DNA from: Chrysemys picta bellii
Lineage: Eukaryota > Chordata > Testudines > Emydidae
Assembly: GCF_011386835.1 (NCBI RefSeq)
Contig: NC_088795.1
Coordinates: forward strand, 18,422,941-18,486,940
Length of the DNA: 64,000 bases
Reading direction: 5' to 3'
In this document: positions 1 to 11,297 of the stretch, piece after piece
Numbering within the stretch: the stretch's first letter is position 1
Layout: each line of letters opens with the position of its first letter
Notes under the pieces: generated by a model
Database searches by the model: none
What the model saw: only the letters and a program-made list of their open reading frames with translations
Told to the model about the DNA's origin: nothing
Position numbers and translations under genes: made by a program

Positions 1-148
1 AGCAGTAGCTATGTCTCCCGCCTACATAGCGCTGTCCAAACCGGCACTTTTGTCGGTGAAACTTGTCAGTCAGGGGTGTGTTTTTTTCACACTCCTGACC
101 AACAAATGTTTTACCAACAAAAGTGCTAGTTTAGACATAGCCATAGTT
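1..148. mobile_element. Short non-autonomous DNA transposon, 3' part
   Basis: A GC-balanced segment carries an internal hairpin near 70-108 (gtcaggggtgtg pairing with cacactcctgac) and ends in 'gtgctagtttagacatagcc'. The same type of ending ('gctagtgtagacgtggcct') closes the MITE at 12387-12640. This suggests one family of small DNA transposons. The left end is outside or at the window edge, and the right end is interrupted by the element at 149-531. No coding potential is visible. Confidence 0.4.
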
Positions 149-531
149 AAGGCTAAGAGTTTGTCATGGATATTTTTAGTAAAAGTCACGGACAGGTCAC
201 GGGCTTCCGTGAATTTTTCTTTATTGCCCATGACTATCTGTGACTTTTACTAAAAATATGCACGACAAAATGGGGAGCTGCAGGCTCCCCACACCACCTT
301 GGCGGGGCCTGGCTCGGAGCTCCAGGGCACCCCAGCAGCCCGCGGTGGCTCCGTGCTCTGGGGCACCCCGGCTGCCTGCGTCGGTTCTGTGCTCCGGGGC
401 ACCACAGCCGCCTGCCAGGGGTAGGGGGGAACCCTACAGCTCCCAGGCATTGGGGGCTCAAGTCACAGAGGTCTCTGGAAGTCATGGATTCAGTGACTTC
501 CGTGACCTTAGTGACAAAAGTGATACCCTAG
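149..531. mobile_element. hAT-like MITE with 8-bp target duplication
   Basis: The 383-bp element is bounded by the 8-bp duplication ccatagtt (141-148 and 532-539), the length typical of hAT transposons. The ends share the 'gtcacgga' and 'ttttactaaaaat' motifs in inverted orientation, and the middle is GC-rich low-complexity sequence. The 745-bp element at 25914-26658 shares the terminal motifs and probably belongs to the same family. It has no transposase; the short reading frames through it are incidental. Confidence 0.65.
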
Positions 532-539
532 CCATAGTT

Positions 540-1635
540 ACTGTTTGTAGATAGCTTTACAGATATAAAGTACTGTTTACCAAGCTGGTTAATTAACACT
601 TCACAGATCTGAAGAAGAAACATGCCCCTGACATACATGGCTTTTGGCTAATGAATGGCATGTCCTGATTAGGAAGACAGCAACAAGTTGTCAGTGGGCA
701 TCTTGATAAATAAGATAAAGCTGGGGTTACCAAGAAAACAAAGTTACAAATTAGTTTAAATACCCATGTTTCTTTTGTTCTCTCCCTCCCCCCCCTTTAA
801 TTAAAATAAATGGTTTTAGGCTGCACAATTAAGTTAACATGAAAACCTTATAAACATTTGCCATTTATTACACAAATATTAAATATTACTTTCATCAGAA
901 AGGAATTGGATGCATGCACCATTCACTCCAATAGAACATTGTAAGAATAGTTAGAAGGTTTAATTTTAAATTGGAAACCATATTCCAATTTCACAACAAG
1001 CTCCTGTGTAGAAGTAAAATAAAAGTCAAAGACTAATAGCTTTTCCTTTACCCCTCTTTTGGTTTCGTGCCAGCTTTTGTCAATTTCATGCCATGCAGTT
1101 TCACAGAAACTGAAAAGAAGAACCAGCGATGATGGGCAACATCAATAAACACATGTTGAAAATGTCCATACAGCCAGCCTTACGCTTCTCTACACTCTAA
1201 TCATCCAATCAAATACATATTGGACTTCATAAAGGGATTCTCACCTTAAATTTGACCCAACATTCTCATGTAAATTGTGAGAACCAACAGAAATAGTCCC
1301 ACAACTAAAATAACTGTGAAAACAGCTTTTAAATACATTCCCCTGCAGTGTTTGAAACCCAAACATTACATCACTAAGAACCTGAAAGTGAAAAACTATA
1401 ATTGTGAATCCATCTTCATTGATTTTCATTATCCAAAATGAGAGAACCGCAAAAAGTAAATGAAGAACATAAATGGGGTAAAGTAAATCTAAAAATTATT
1501 TCATTTTTCATTACCTCAAGGGTAACCAAGGCAAAGAAGTTTATTTAGAATATGATGCTTAAGTTTACAGTGTCCCTTTAGGGCCAAGCAGTGGAAGATT
1601 TCAGAACAGATGACAATATCACATTAAACACACAT
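540..1635. other. No gene seen; AT-rich intergenic sequence
   Basis: AT-rich unique-looking sequence with short homopolymers. No exon-like reading frame or recognisable repeat was seen. The start codon at 1591 of the long reading frame running into the Penelope element lies in this flanking DNA and is not a genuine element start. Confidence 0.4.
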
Positions 1636-3210
1636 TTTGGAACAAGAAGAACGAGGAAACTACAATCCATCGGTGATCTTGCAGAAAACACCATCCTGGC
1701 CACTCTGGATGTAGAAGCCCTCTACACCAACATGCCACACAAAGATGGACTACAAGCCGTCAGGAACAGTATCCCCGATAATGTCACGGCAAACCTGGTG
1801 GCTGAACTTTGTGACTTTGTCCTCGCCCACAACTATTTCACATTTGGGGGCAATATATACCTTCAAGTCAGCGGCACTGCTATGGGTACCCGCATGGCCC
1901 CACAGTATGCCAACATTTTTATGGCTGACTTAGAACAACGCTTCCTCAGATCTCGTCCCCTAACGCCCCTACTCTACTTGCACTACATTGAGGACATCTT
2001 CATCATCTGGACCCATGGAAAAAAAATGGGTTTTGAGGAATTCCCCCAGGATTTCAACAATTTCCATCCCACCATCAACCTCAGCCTGAACCAGTCCACA
2101 CAAAAGATCCACTTCCTGGACACTACAGTGCTAATAAGCGATGGTCACGTAAACACCACCCTATACCGGAAACCTACTGACCGCTATACTTACCTACATG
2201 CCTCCAGCTTTCATCCAGACCACATCACACAATCCATTGTCTACAGCCAAGCTCTAAGATATAACCGCATTTGCTCCAATCCCTCAGACAGAGACAAACA
2301 CCTATAAGATCTCTATCAAGTGTTCCTAAAACTACAATACCCACCTGCTGAAGTGAAGAAACAGATTGACAGAGCCAGAAGAATACCCAGAAGTCACCTA
2401 CTCCAGGACAGGCCCAACAAAGAAAGTAATAGAACGCCACTAGCCGTCACCTTCAGCCCCCAACTAAAACCTCTCCAGAGCATCATCAAGGATCTACAAC
2501 CTATCCTGAAGGATGATCCATCACTCTCACAGATCTTGGGAAACAGGCCAGTCCTTGCTTACTGACAGCCCCCCAACTTGAATCAAATACTCACCAGCAA
2601 CCACACACCACACAACAAAAACACTAACCCAGGAACCTATCCTTGCAACAAAGCCCGTTGCCAACTCTGTCCACATATCTATTCAAGGGACACCATCATA
2701 GGACCTAATCACATCAGCCACACCATCAGGGGCTCGTTCACCTGCACATCTACCAATGTGATATATGCCATCATGTATCAGGAATGCTCCTCTGCCATGT
2801 ACATTGGCCAAACTGGACAGTCTCTACGCAAAAGAATAAATGGACACAAATCAGACATCAAGAATTATAACATTCAAAAACCAGTCGGAGAACACTTCAA
2901 CCTTTCTGGTCACTCAATTACAGACCTAAAAGTCTCAGAGTAGCAGCCGTGTTAGTCTGTATCCGCAAAAAGAAGAACAGGAGGACTTGTGGCACCTTAG
3001 AGACTAACAAATTTATTAGAGCATAAGCTTTCGTGGACTACAGCCCACTTCTTCGGATGCATATAGACCTAAAAGTCGCAATTCTCCAACAAAAAAAACT
3101 TCAAAAACAGACTCCGAGAAACTGCAGAACTGAAATTAATTTGCAAATTGGACACCATTAAATTAGGCTTGAATAAAGACTGGGAGTGGATGGGTCATTA
3201 CACAGAGTAA
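1591..3210 (+). pseudogene. Penelope-like RT and GIY-YIG endonuclease reading frame, broken
   Basis: The same plus frame is used at 1591-2307, 2320-2565 and 2578-2943, separated only by in-frame stops at 2305 and 2563. The RT part contains the LDVEALYTN and GTAMGTRMAP blocks. The catalytic YxDD box reads YIED (about 1984-1995), so its first Asp is changed. Downstream a Cys-rich linker (CNKARCQLC) precedes a GIY-YIG nuclease with IYAI, MYIGQTG, LRKRINGH and GEHF. After the 130-bp insertion the frame resumes near 3078 and stops at 3208-3210. The first 58 bases come from host flank, because the element begins at 1649. In intact elements the protein performs target-primed reverse transcription. 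Confidence 0.85.
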
Positions 3211-3554
3211 AAACTATTTCCCCATGCTAATTTTTCCCCTACAGTTACTCACACCTTCTTGTCAACTGTTTGAAATGGGCCATCCTAATTATCACTACAA
3301 AAGTTTTTTTTCTCCTGCTGATAATAGCCCACCTTAATTGATTAGTCTAGTTAGAGTTGGTATGGCAACACCCATTTTTTCATGTTCTCTGTGTATATAT
3401 ATCTTCCTACTGTATTTTCCACTGCATGCATCCGATGAAGTGGGTTTTAGCCCATGAAAGCTTATGCCCAAATACATTTGTTAGTCTCTAAGGTGCCACA
3501 AGTACTCCTCGTTCTTTTTGCTGCTACAGACTAACATGGCTACCACTCTGAAAC
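1649..3554 (+). mobile_element. Penelope-like retroelement, 5'-truncated and decayed
   Basis: A Penelope-like element inserted into host DNA. A 13-bp target duplication, tttggaacaagaa, lies at 1636-1648 and 3555-3567. The plus-strand frame encodes a reverse transcriptase segment followed by a GIY-YIG endonuclease, the domain order of this class. Two in-frame stops (2305 and 2563) and a 130-bp insertion (2935-3064) break it. A 3' untranslated tail runs from 3211 to 3554 and contains the block that recurs as short insertions elsewhere in the window. The element lacks its 5' half, so this copy cannot be autonomous. Confidence 0.85.
2935..3064 (-). mobile_element. Reverse-oriented copy of the Penelope 3' tail inside the element
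   Basis: 130 bp flanked by the 13-bp duplication agacctaaaagtc (2922-2934 and 3065-3077). Read on the minus strand, it matches the terminal tail of the host element at about 3425-3550: gatgaagtggg..., gaaagcttatg, ttagtctctaaggtgcc, cagactaaca. It is therefore a short non-autonomous derivative of the same family that landed in the coding region. It adds an in-frame stop immediately after position 2940. Confidence 0.85.
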
Positions 3555-3702
3555 TTTGGAACAAGAAATGTTTCAGCTGTCATTCTGGGCCTGATACTGA
3601 GTGGCAGGGAGCACACACAATTCACACTGATTTCAGATGGGTTGCAACACTCAGCACCTCTCAAGATCAAGCCCTTTGCCAGTAATTTCAGCAGGAGTAG
3701 TA

Positions 3703-4062
3703 TCTCATAGACTCATAGACTTTAAGGTCAGAAGGGACCATTATGATCATCTAGTCTGACCTCCTGCATGATGCAGGCCACAAAAGCTGACCCACCCCCT
3801 TTCCCTTGACTCAGCTGTTGAAGTCCCCAAATCCTGTGATTTAAAGACTTCAAGTCGCAGAGAATCCTCCAGCTAGCGACCCCCGCCCCATGCTGCGGAG
3901 GAAGGCGAAAAACCTCCAGGGCCTCTGCCAATTTACCCTGGAGGAAAATTCCTTCCCAACCCCAAATATGGCGATCAGTAGAACCCCGAGCATGTAGGCA
4001 AGATTCTCTAGCCAGACCCTCATTGACCATTGATACTATTTACCAGCGATGGTATCTAAGCA
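3703..4062 (-). repeat. CR1 LINE 3' end fragment
   Basis: Read on the minus strand, this ends in the typical sauropsid CR1 3' sequence. The plus strand shows 'agaagggaccattatgatca' and 'tctagtctgacctcctgcat' next to the terminal tcatagactcatagac repeat. The body includes the conserved 'ggaggaaaattccttcccaac' segment (split here only for description). It is non-coding 3' UTR of a 5'-truncated LINE; similar pieces lie at 10.7, 16.3, 27.1 and 37.1 kb. Confidence 0.8.
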
Positions 4063-6029
4063 CTATTGTTACTGTACAAAGGTCCATTGCAATAAACAAA
4101 ATACTTAAACTACAAATTGTAGTGGGACTTTATATAGCATGTTGTATAATAATTACATAGTATGTTACTGGTGTATCTTAAGAGCACTGCTCCATAAGCA
4201 GTTAAACCACATTTTATAGTTTACTTTGCAGAATCTCACTGCAGGGAATAGAATACTTACAACACAGATTTCAATGGGGCACTGTGTTGCCAAAAACAGA
4301 TAATAATACTGTATGGAAAAGTACCTCCTAGTAAGACGATAATTCCCGATGTGTCTTATGCAACATATTATTATTCCATCATTAGCTGAATCCTGGTCTT
4401 AAAAACAGAGGAAACTAAACAAAAATAATTGCAACACATTCACATTTGGGGGGAAAATTTCCAAAAGGCATAAATGGCAATTAGGTACTGTTAAGGCTGT
4501 CACTTGAATTTAACTCATCTATTATATCTAGGAAACTCAGGTCCTATCCTACTATTCCCAGATCCTCAACAGAGCTCAGGACAAGCAGAAGAATCTCAGT
4601 ACAACACAGGTGAGATGAAGATAAGAACTTAATTGCAGTAATTTGCAAATAAAAAGGCGCTTTTAGCTGAGGATCGCACCAAATATGAAACATCCTCAGG
4701 AGTAATGTAAATATTATACCCATTTTACACATGGATTAAACTGAGGCATTAAAAAGATAGATAAGATGCCTACCATCACATTGTGAATCATGTGCAAAGC
4801 CAGAAAGGCCTGAGTCCCAATCCCCTGCTCCTGTCACTAGGAAGAGTTGTCTCCCCTTTATCCTTCATGATGAAATTAAAACAATATAATATTACCCACA
4901 AAGACATTAAACAGTTGGGGCCTAAATAACCTGGTGACAGTAATATTACAAACCCCTAAAGGATTATATTTAAGTTCCCTAACTGGTGCTTGACAAGAGT
5001 AGCAGAATCTTCCCTTAACCACAGGAGTATTTTTAATACACAGTAAAAGGTGCCCCAACAATTCAGTGCACTAAATTACAGCAGGTATAGGTTTAAAAAC
5101 AAAATACAAGTAAGATGCCTGCCCATCTCCACATTATGTATGGAATTCATATCAGATCACTTGTGAAGGCAAACAGATCATAAGAAAATAAATGACTAAT
5201 TACACTTCACTAGCAACTCACTGGCCTCACTGATTTATATAATGTAATTTTTAAATTAACCTGATTTTAATTAGGAGTTTTGTGGTCTTTTATTTTTGTC
5301 TGTGATATGTATGTGTGTAAACACACATACACACGCACTTCAAGCACAACAATATTCTAAATCTAAGAATTTTATTTCTGTGATTTTTGAATAGTGTGGA
5401 GGTCACATTTAAGCATTTATTTAAAAAAAATCAAGGAGCCTTCATAGGTCAGAAATGGAACACCGAATATTAATTTTTTTAACAAGAATTCTCTAACAAC
5501 TATCATACATCAGTTATCTTTCTATCATTAGCAACAAACTGCTAAGCATTTTGAAAATTCACTTTTATCACCAAAAACTCTGCTACTTCCATAAAGAGAT
5601 AGATAGTGATTGCTGGATTTATAACTATTTATTGCACTGCACATCTCTCTTCTAGTTATTATGCAACTGCAAGTTTTAACACTGAAAATATGTGAAATAA
5701 GGGACGATAATGTGCTATGTCTTCCCTTTCTAATGCTGTAAGACAAATGTATCAGGAGGATCACAAGAAATTTTAATTGCTTTATTGCTTCTGGTGAAAT
5801 ATTTACAGCTTATGATTTTCGGCATCAGGCAAGTTTCAGATGTAATTTCTTATTTACAGGAAATTTGAACCTGACTTTCAATTTCACAAAGTCCACTACT
5901 CCTCCTTCTCCCTAGTCTTCTTGTGAAATGGACCAATACAGGAACAAAGGGGCCTAATACTCAAGGCTAGAAAGTTCTGAAGCTGTTGTAAAAATGACTT
6001 TTGTTCCCTTTTCTTTTTGGGAATCAAAT
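4063..6029. other. Unassigned intergenic sequence with a MIR-like fragment
   Basis: AT-rich sequence. Around 4715-4835, in minus orientation, the segment 'cccattttacacatgg' followed by 'aaactgaggca' and a tail ending in 'tgagtcccaatcccctgctc' resembles a MIR-type SINE. The rest holds only short homopolymers and a small TG/CA tract near 5305-5335. No exon was recognised. Confidence 0.4.
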
Positions 6030-6165
6030 AGTGAATGCAACGTTTTCTAATGGTTAGACCAGGAAGCTGGGAATCAGGAGACTTGAGCTTTGTTTCCACC
6101 CAGCACTGATTCACTGTGTAACCTTGGACAAGTCACTTAGGACATTGTGTGGTCCAATTTACTCT
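6030..6165 (+). repeat. MIR-type SINE fragment
   Basis: Contains 'gaatcaggagacttgagctt' and 'gtgtaaccttggacaagtca', diagnostic of the MIR core region in plus orientation. A further MIR-like 3' portion (gtttccctatctaaaaaatt, aatgctttgagattctcagg) appears at about 6440-6545, so one ancient copy may be interrupted by roughly 270 bp. Confidence 0.65.
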
Positions 6166-6545
6166 CAAATACAGGTTTTATAAAAGTGAAGACCAACAGC
6201 AAATTTTTATTCTGATGGAACTGTTTAAACAAAAACAAAAAAAACAAAATGTCCTTTGCGGAGCTTGTAACCCAAGCCTATGCTTTTGAATTAAAACCTA
6301 AAAGTGATGTTGACTGGAAACAAGACCAATACTGGTATGAGAGACCAGTTTATTTCCAGAGGCCATACTCAGAACCCAATTAGCTATGCTGTTAGATTTT
6401 TTTTTGTAATTCTCACTTCATTCTGTAAGAAGTCGTATGTCCATGCTCCAGACTGTCCCTTTAGTAATCACTCTGTGATTCTGTTTCCCTATCTAAAAAA
6501 TTAGGGAAAAGTGACCCACCTATATAAAATGCTTTGAGATTCTCA

Positions 6546-8280
6546 GGACACTATCCTTTGCTTTTTCATCTCATTTCTAGACATTCATTTTCTAGGTTTA
6601 TGAGATTTGTACAGGCACTACCACAATGTGCTGCTGGCATGTGAAGTGTTGGATTAATAGAATGAATGATGGCTACTGGCATGCTATTTAATATCTATTA
6701 ATGTGGTCTTAAAGATAGCCTGAATTTGAAGAACTGCATAACCAAAAATAAAGTATTCTAGTGTTGATGTACACTGATCACTGAAACTTTCTTATGGAAG
6801 GACACAATTGTCTCTGATTGTTTTTAAATGTTATGCTTGGACCATAACACACGAACGGATAAGCTTGCTTTGTTAGATGGTTTGCTTGTAACTGTGTTGA
6901 ATGGGACAAATAAATATTGTGCTTAGTATATCTTATTGTTGATTGGTTGTTGTGTGTGTGATAGCTTATTGGCAGAACTCCTAGGTTTTAATGTCAACTA
7001 TTACTAGCCCAAACGTGAGCAACTGTGACTGTTACACAACATAGCATTTTTGTGTCAGAATAAATTTTGGATGACAATGCAGGACAAAGTTGTCCCTGTG
7101 GAATACATTAGAGAGAATTAAAACCTGCCACCCACTCTGCTCAGAGATAAAACTCTGATTATAACTGCTGTCTTTTCTAGCAGGTGGAATAAAAAGCACA
7201 CTTCCAATGGCTCAAATGGTGAGTCCACCAAACATATCAGCACAGAGTTAAGATCTCTGACTAGAGGGGAACTGTTCACTACACCTTTCAGGAATGTTTT
7301 GATAATGAGAGGGCTGAATGCAATAGAACTGTCCATTGCAGATGACACGCTGAGATGGCAGACACGTACCTTTATAAAAGACAAGGATAGGTTGAGAGAT
7401 TTTAGGTAGAATAGGTAGCCCAAAATAGATTACATACACCCAGAATGTGGAAATGGATTATTATCTACTATCCCAAGTAAAAACATTTTCCACTAAAAAG
7501 TCCCCTTGCACATAGCATACGATGACAGAATTATTCCATGTCTTGTTATCCAAGCTGTGGCATAGTGCAATTTCAGACTGAAATGCAAGCCAAGTCTGAG
7601 TTCCTGAGACAGCAGGGCCACTGATATCGCTAGAAGAAACAAAGACCCCCAATGACAAATCTAGGCGATCTGTGTTCTAATACTGTCTGGCCCATGCTGG
7701 AACAAACTCTCTGCGCCATGGTCTAGTTTGGTTCATTTATTTATTTATTTATTTATTTTTAAATCGCTAACAGAATCAAATAAAGCACTTTTTTCCCTCC
7801 AGTTTAACAGAAATGCATTTGTGATCCAAGTTTGTCCTCACTTGTTCTGGAACAGAACTGAGGACAATTAAAATGCTGTCTGTCATGAAACGATCTAGGA
7901 AAGGACAGCTCCACTACGTGAAGAGCAAGTTCCCCGCATTCCTGCAGCCTGTGACTTAAGCCACTTGCTAACACCAATAACGTTTCAACAGGGGAAGGCT
8001 CACTTCTCAGAGTGGAAATTCTTATGCTGATGAGGCGTTAGACACTACAGACAGGGCCCTCAATCTGTCTGACACCAATTTTTTCAGAGGGGGGTCATCC
8101 CTGTCTTCGAAGACAAAGCCAGCCCTGCTTTGTTCCTTCACAAGGGAAGCCAAGAGTTCCTTCCTTGTTTGTGATCTATGCCCTCCTTCATCAGGTGTCC
8201 TTGGTGAGGAAGGCATAGACCCTCTGTTGCCTATTGGTGGCAGGTGGCCAAGTGTAAAGGCACCACACAACAAGGAAAAA
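6546..8280. other. No gene recognised; includes a TTTA microsatellite
   Basis: Mostly unique AT-rich DNA. A short tetranucleotide array (ttta)n lies at about 7735-7758. An 83-codon minus frame at 8022-8273 has no recognisable domain, and its neighbourhood is repeat-rich. Nothing else could be supported. Confidence 0.4.
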
Positions 8281-8389
8281 GAACAGGAGTACTTGTGGCA
8301 CCTTAGAGACTAACAAATTTATTTGAGCATAAGCTTTTGTGGGCTACAGCCCACTTCATCGGATGCATGTAGTGGAAACTATAGTAGGA

Positions 8390-8440
<51 letters not shown>

Positions 8441-8495
8441 ACATGAACTGATCACTCTCCTTATAGTGTGTATGGTAACACTCATTGTTTCATGT

Positions 8496-8563
<68 letters not shown>

Positions 8564-8602
8564 TGCATGTAGTGGAAAATATAGTAGGAAGATTATATAT
8601 AT
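8281..8602. mobile_element. Fold-back Penelope 3' tail insertion with TA microsatellites
   Basis: 8281-8452 is the family tail in minus orientation: gaacaggagtacttgtggca at its start, gcccacttcatcggatgcat inside, then acacagagaacatgaa. At about 8453 the orientation flips, and 8453-8510 is the plus-strand 3' UTR (catgttctctgtgtatata). A second minus-oriented stub, gcatgtagtggaaaatatag, follows at about 8563-8602. The TA runs at 8392-8432 and 8503-8550 have expanded from the short tatatata present in the parent tail near 3392-3402. No target duplication could be assigned. Confidence 0.7.
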
Positions 8603-8682
8603 ATAATCTTATATTCCCAACATGCTATAAAAATTCCACGGCCCACCTGTGCTACAACAACTGTTTTTCTGTATATGAAAGG

Positions 8683-8829
8683 TAGGGCCAGCAAGCAGAG
8701 CAACTGCCCAGGGCCCTATGCCACAGGGGGCCCAGTGAAACTAAGTTGCTCAGGCTTCAGCTTCAGCCCCAGGTAGTGGGGTTTGGGCTTTCTGCCCTGG
8801 ACCCCAGTGAGTCTAATGCTGGCCCTGCT
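8683..8829. mobile_element. Small MITE with inverted ends
   Basis: Begins tagggccagca and ends tgctggccctg, giving an inverted terminal repeat of about 10 bp around a GC-rich 147-bp segment. A short GC-rich piece at 8830-8897 ending 'cccctggctgagaactgctg' resembles the 3' end of another hAT-like MITE. There is no coding potential. Confidence 0.45.
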
Positions 8830-8897
8830 GGGCAAACCCCCTGAAACCTGCTCACAGCCCCCCAGGGGGCCTTGGACCCCTGGCTGAGAACTGCTGT

Positions 8898-10685
8898 CCT
8901 AGAGGACTTTGTTCTTCACAGTGACATGAGAGAAATTATTAAGATTTATCAAATATCAATGCCAAAGCAAGCAATTTCAGGACAAAAAAAAATCCCTGCT
9001 CCCTATCCTATCCAGTTGCAATACATAGTGAGCAAAGAACCAGTTTTTTTCCTTTAATTATTCCCAAGAACTACTAAACAAAAATTAAACAGATGTTTTG
9101 CCAAAAAACACCCCTTACATTCTCAGACATTATGTTAAACAAATGCGACCAGACAAGAATCAGAAAATTCAAAGTTATGGTTCTCTCAAGGCAATTACAA
9201 CTCATCTCCCTCACACTTATTTATCATTCTGTACTTCTCAATGTTATTAAATATATGCTTTTATGTGTAACAGAACTTATATTCAAGTAAGGTACTGCAT
9301 CTATACAAGATGGGTAAAGTATGCTAACTGTGGGAGTCATGACAATTTCATTAGTTTTGTGCATTTAAGTTATAACTATAAAATGTCATCAATATTGGAT
9401 ATATTAGGCAATATAGGTCTCATATATTTAATTTCTAAAGCTGAGAAAACTAGTAAGTCATGTTAGGTTCATTACAGGGAGATCAGGTGGTTCTCGTCTT
9501 CAAAAGCATAGCTTGAAAAATCAATTTGCTCTCACACCAGTAGGAATCTTTCCCTAATCAGCTATTTCTGCACAATTAAAGATTTCATTTTTTAAAAAAT
9601 TAAAGCAACACCAACTTAAAATCTTATGTCTGTCTGAAAATATTTTTTACCTACTATTGTTACAAGTAACACCTCTAATTAGTGTAAGTGAAAGATTACA
9701 GACAAAAGCTTTTTTCTATTTTTTCAACTTGCTTACCTTGTGCATTTGACCACTTTGGCATGCTTTTGTGTGTGATCAGTTTCAACTACCTCCTTTGTAT
9801 AATCAGTTACCCTCTTTGTGTTAGGCTTTCACACAAATGGGAGAAAAAATATTTCATAGTAAAATTTGATATTAAAACCATAAAGACTGGCAATAGGAAT
9901 TTAGGGAGTAGGTGTAATACGGAAACTTCTATAAACTCTTTTTTAAAACTGACTAGATATCAAGCAGACTGTGATTGCGTAAATCCCCATCACCTGCTAG
10001 AGGAGAAAGAGGTGGTTGTGGTGGGGGAACCCAATTAGCAACAGGCTCCATGCCTATTGGGTGAATGCTTTATTGCCTCCTGGCCAAAACTAGATATGAG
10101 CTGTTAGTCAGCTAGACTTTATAAGCAGACTTTGGGAATGGCTGCAGAAAAGGCAGGACACTCTTCCAGGAAAAACCTACTGGACCAAGATAGTTTCTTG
10201 GGGGTATGAACCCTAAGGTAAGACCTAGAAAGAGCATGGGAGAGGCCATGGGGAAGCTGCTGGAGTTCCCAGGAAGATGAGTCAGTAGGGGAAAACCCTG
10301 CTAAACAAGAAACAACAGAGGAAGAACTCTGCATGAATAGGTTAGGTGCCTGTGGGAGGGAAGCCCAAAGGTAGGGCCAGTACTAGCACTTCAGTGGAGT
10401 CTCAGTGGGTGGAAGACTCATTAGTTTAGAGGTTTACTTGGCTTTTCAGTAGACTTTTTTTGTTATCTCAGAAGAAGTTTAGAACTTTTATGTGACTTGC
10501 CCAGAAGGCCAGGTCACAGAAGACCTTGGAAATCAGGGATGTGCAAAGACAGGTGGCCTGCAGAGGGTGCTGGAGGAAAAAGCTATGATAACAGCCTGAC
10601 TCCAGGAAGTGCATATGTGGTGAGTATGCCATATAGTGCAGATGTATCCCTTTTAAGTTACTAGCAAAGCTGGTCTTAAAACTAC
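8898..10685. other. Unassigned intergenic sequence
   Basis: AT-rich DNA. The 9645-9840 portion loosely resembles segments at 22565-22660 and 43420-43575 (see findings), suggesting an unnamed old repeat. The 10100-10375 segment is more GC-balanced and looks repeat-like, but I cannot name it. No exon recognised. Confidence 0.35.
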
Positions 10686-11297
10686 ATTACCTTTGCATTA
10701 GGAAGCTAACCCATATTTGGATCAGGAAGGAGTTTACCCCGGGGTTAGATTGTTGGAGACCCTGTGAATTTTTTGCTTTCCTCTGTAGCCTGGGGTATGG
10801 GTCACTTGCAGGTTTAAACTAGTGCAAATGGTGGATTCTCTGTAACTTGAAGTCTCTAAACCATCATTTGAGGACTTCAATAACTCAGCAAGAGGTTAGG
10901 AGTCTATTACACAGTGGGTGAGGCTTTGTGGCCTGCAATGGTCAGGAGGTCAGATTAGATCCGCAGTTCTCAAACTGTGGGTCAGGACCCCATTTTAATG
11001 GGCTTGTCAGGGCTGGCTTAGACTTGTTGGGGCTTGGGGCCAAAGCCCAAGGGACTGAGCCCTGGCTGTCAGGGCTCAGGCCCCCTGGCTGGGGCGGAAG
11101 CACTTGGGCTTCAGCTTTGACCCCCTTCCCCACCTGGGGCAGTGGAGCTCTGGCTTTGGCTCCCCCACCCTGTGTGATGGGCCTCATGTGGGCTCAGGCT
11201 TTGGTTCCCCCTGCTGGGGTTGTATAGTAATCTCGTTTGAGAACCCTTGAACTAGAGATCATGATGGTCCCTTCTGATCTTAAAGGGTATGAGTCTA
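10686..11297 (+). repeat. CR1 LINE 3' end, split by a hAT-like MITE
   Basis: CR1 3' UTR in plus orientation at 10686-10960, containing 'gatcaggaaggagttt' and 'tgtggcctgcaatggtcagg', and continuing at 11250-11297 with 'catgatggtcccttctgatc' and the tatgagtctatg terminus. The two parts were separated by the insertion at 10961-11249, so the MITE is younger than the CR1 copy. Confidence 0.75.
10961..11249. mobile_element. hAT-like MITE nested in CR1
   Basis: Inverted ends ccgcagttctcaaac and gtttgagaacccttg bound a GC-rich 289-bp element. Flanking octamers gattagat (10953-10960) and aactagag (11250-11257) are a diverged 8-bp duplication of a CR1 target. No transposase is encoded; open frames on both strands reflect GC richness. 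Confidence 0.6.

Noticed and set aside
8022..8273. 83-codon minus-strand frame with varied amino acids
   Set aside because: No domain, splice sites or flanking exons recognised; could be a fragment of an old repeat.
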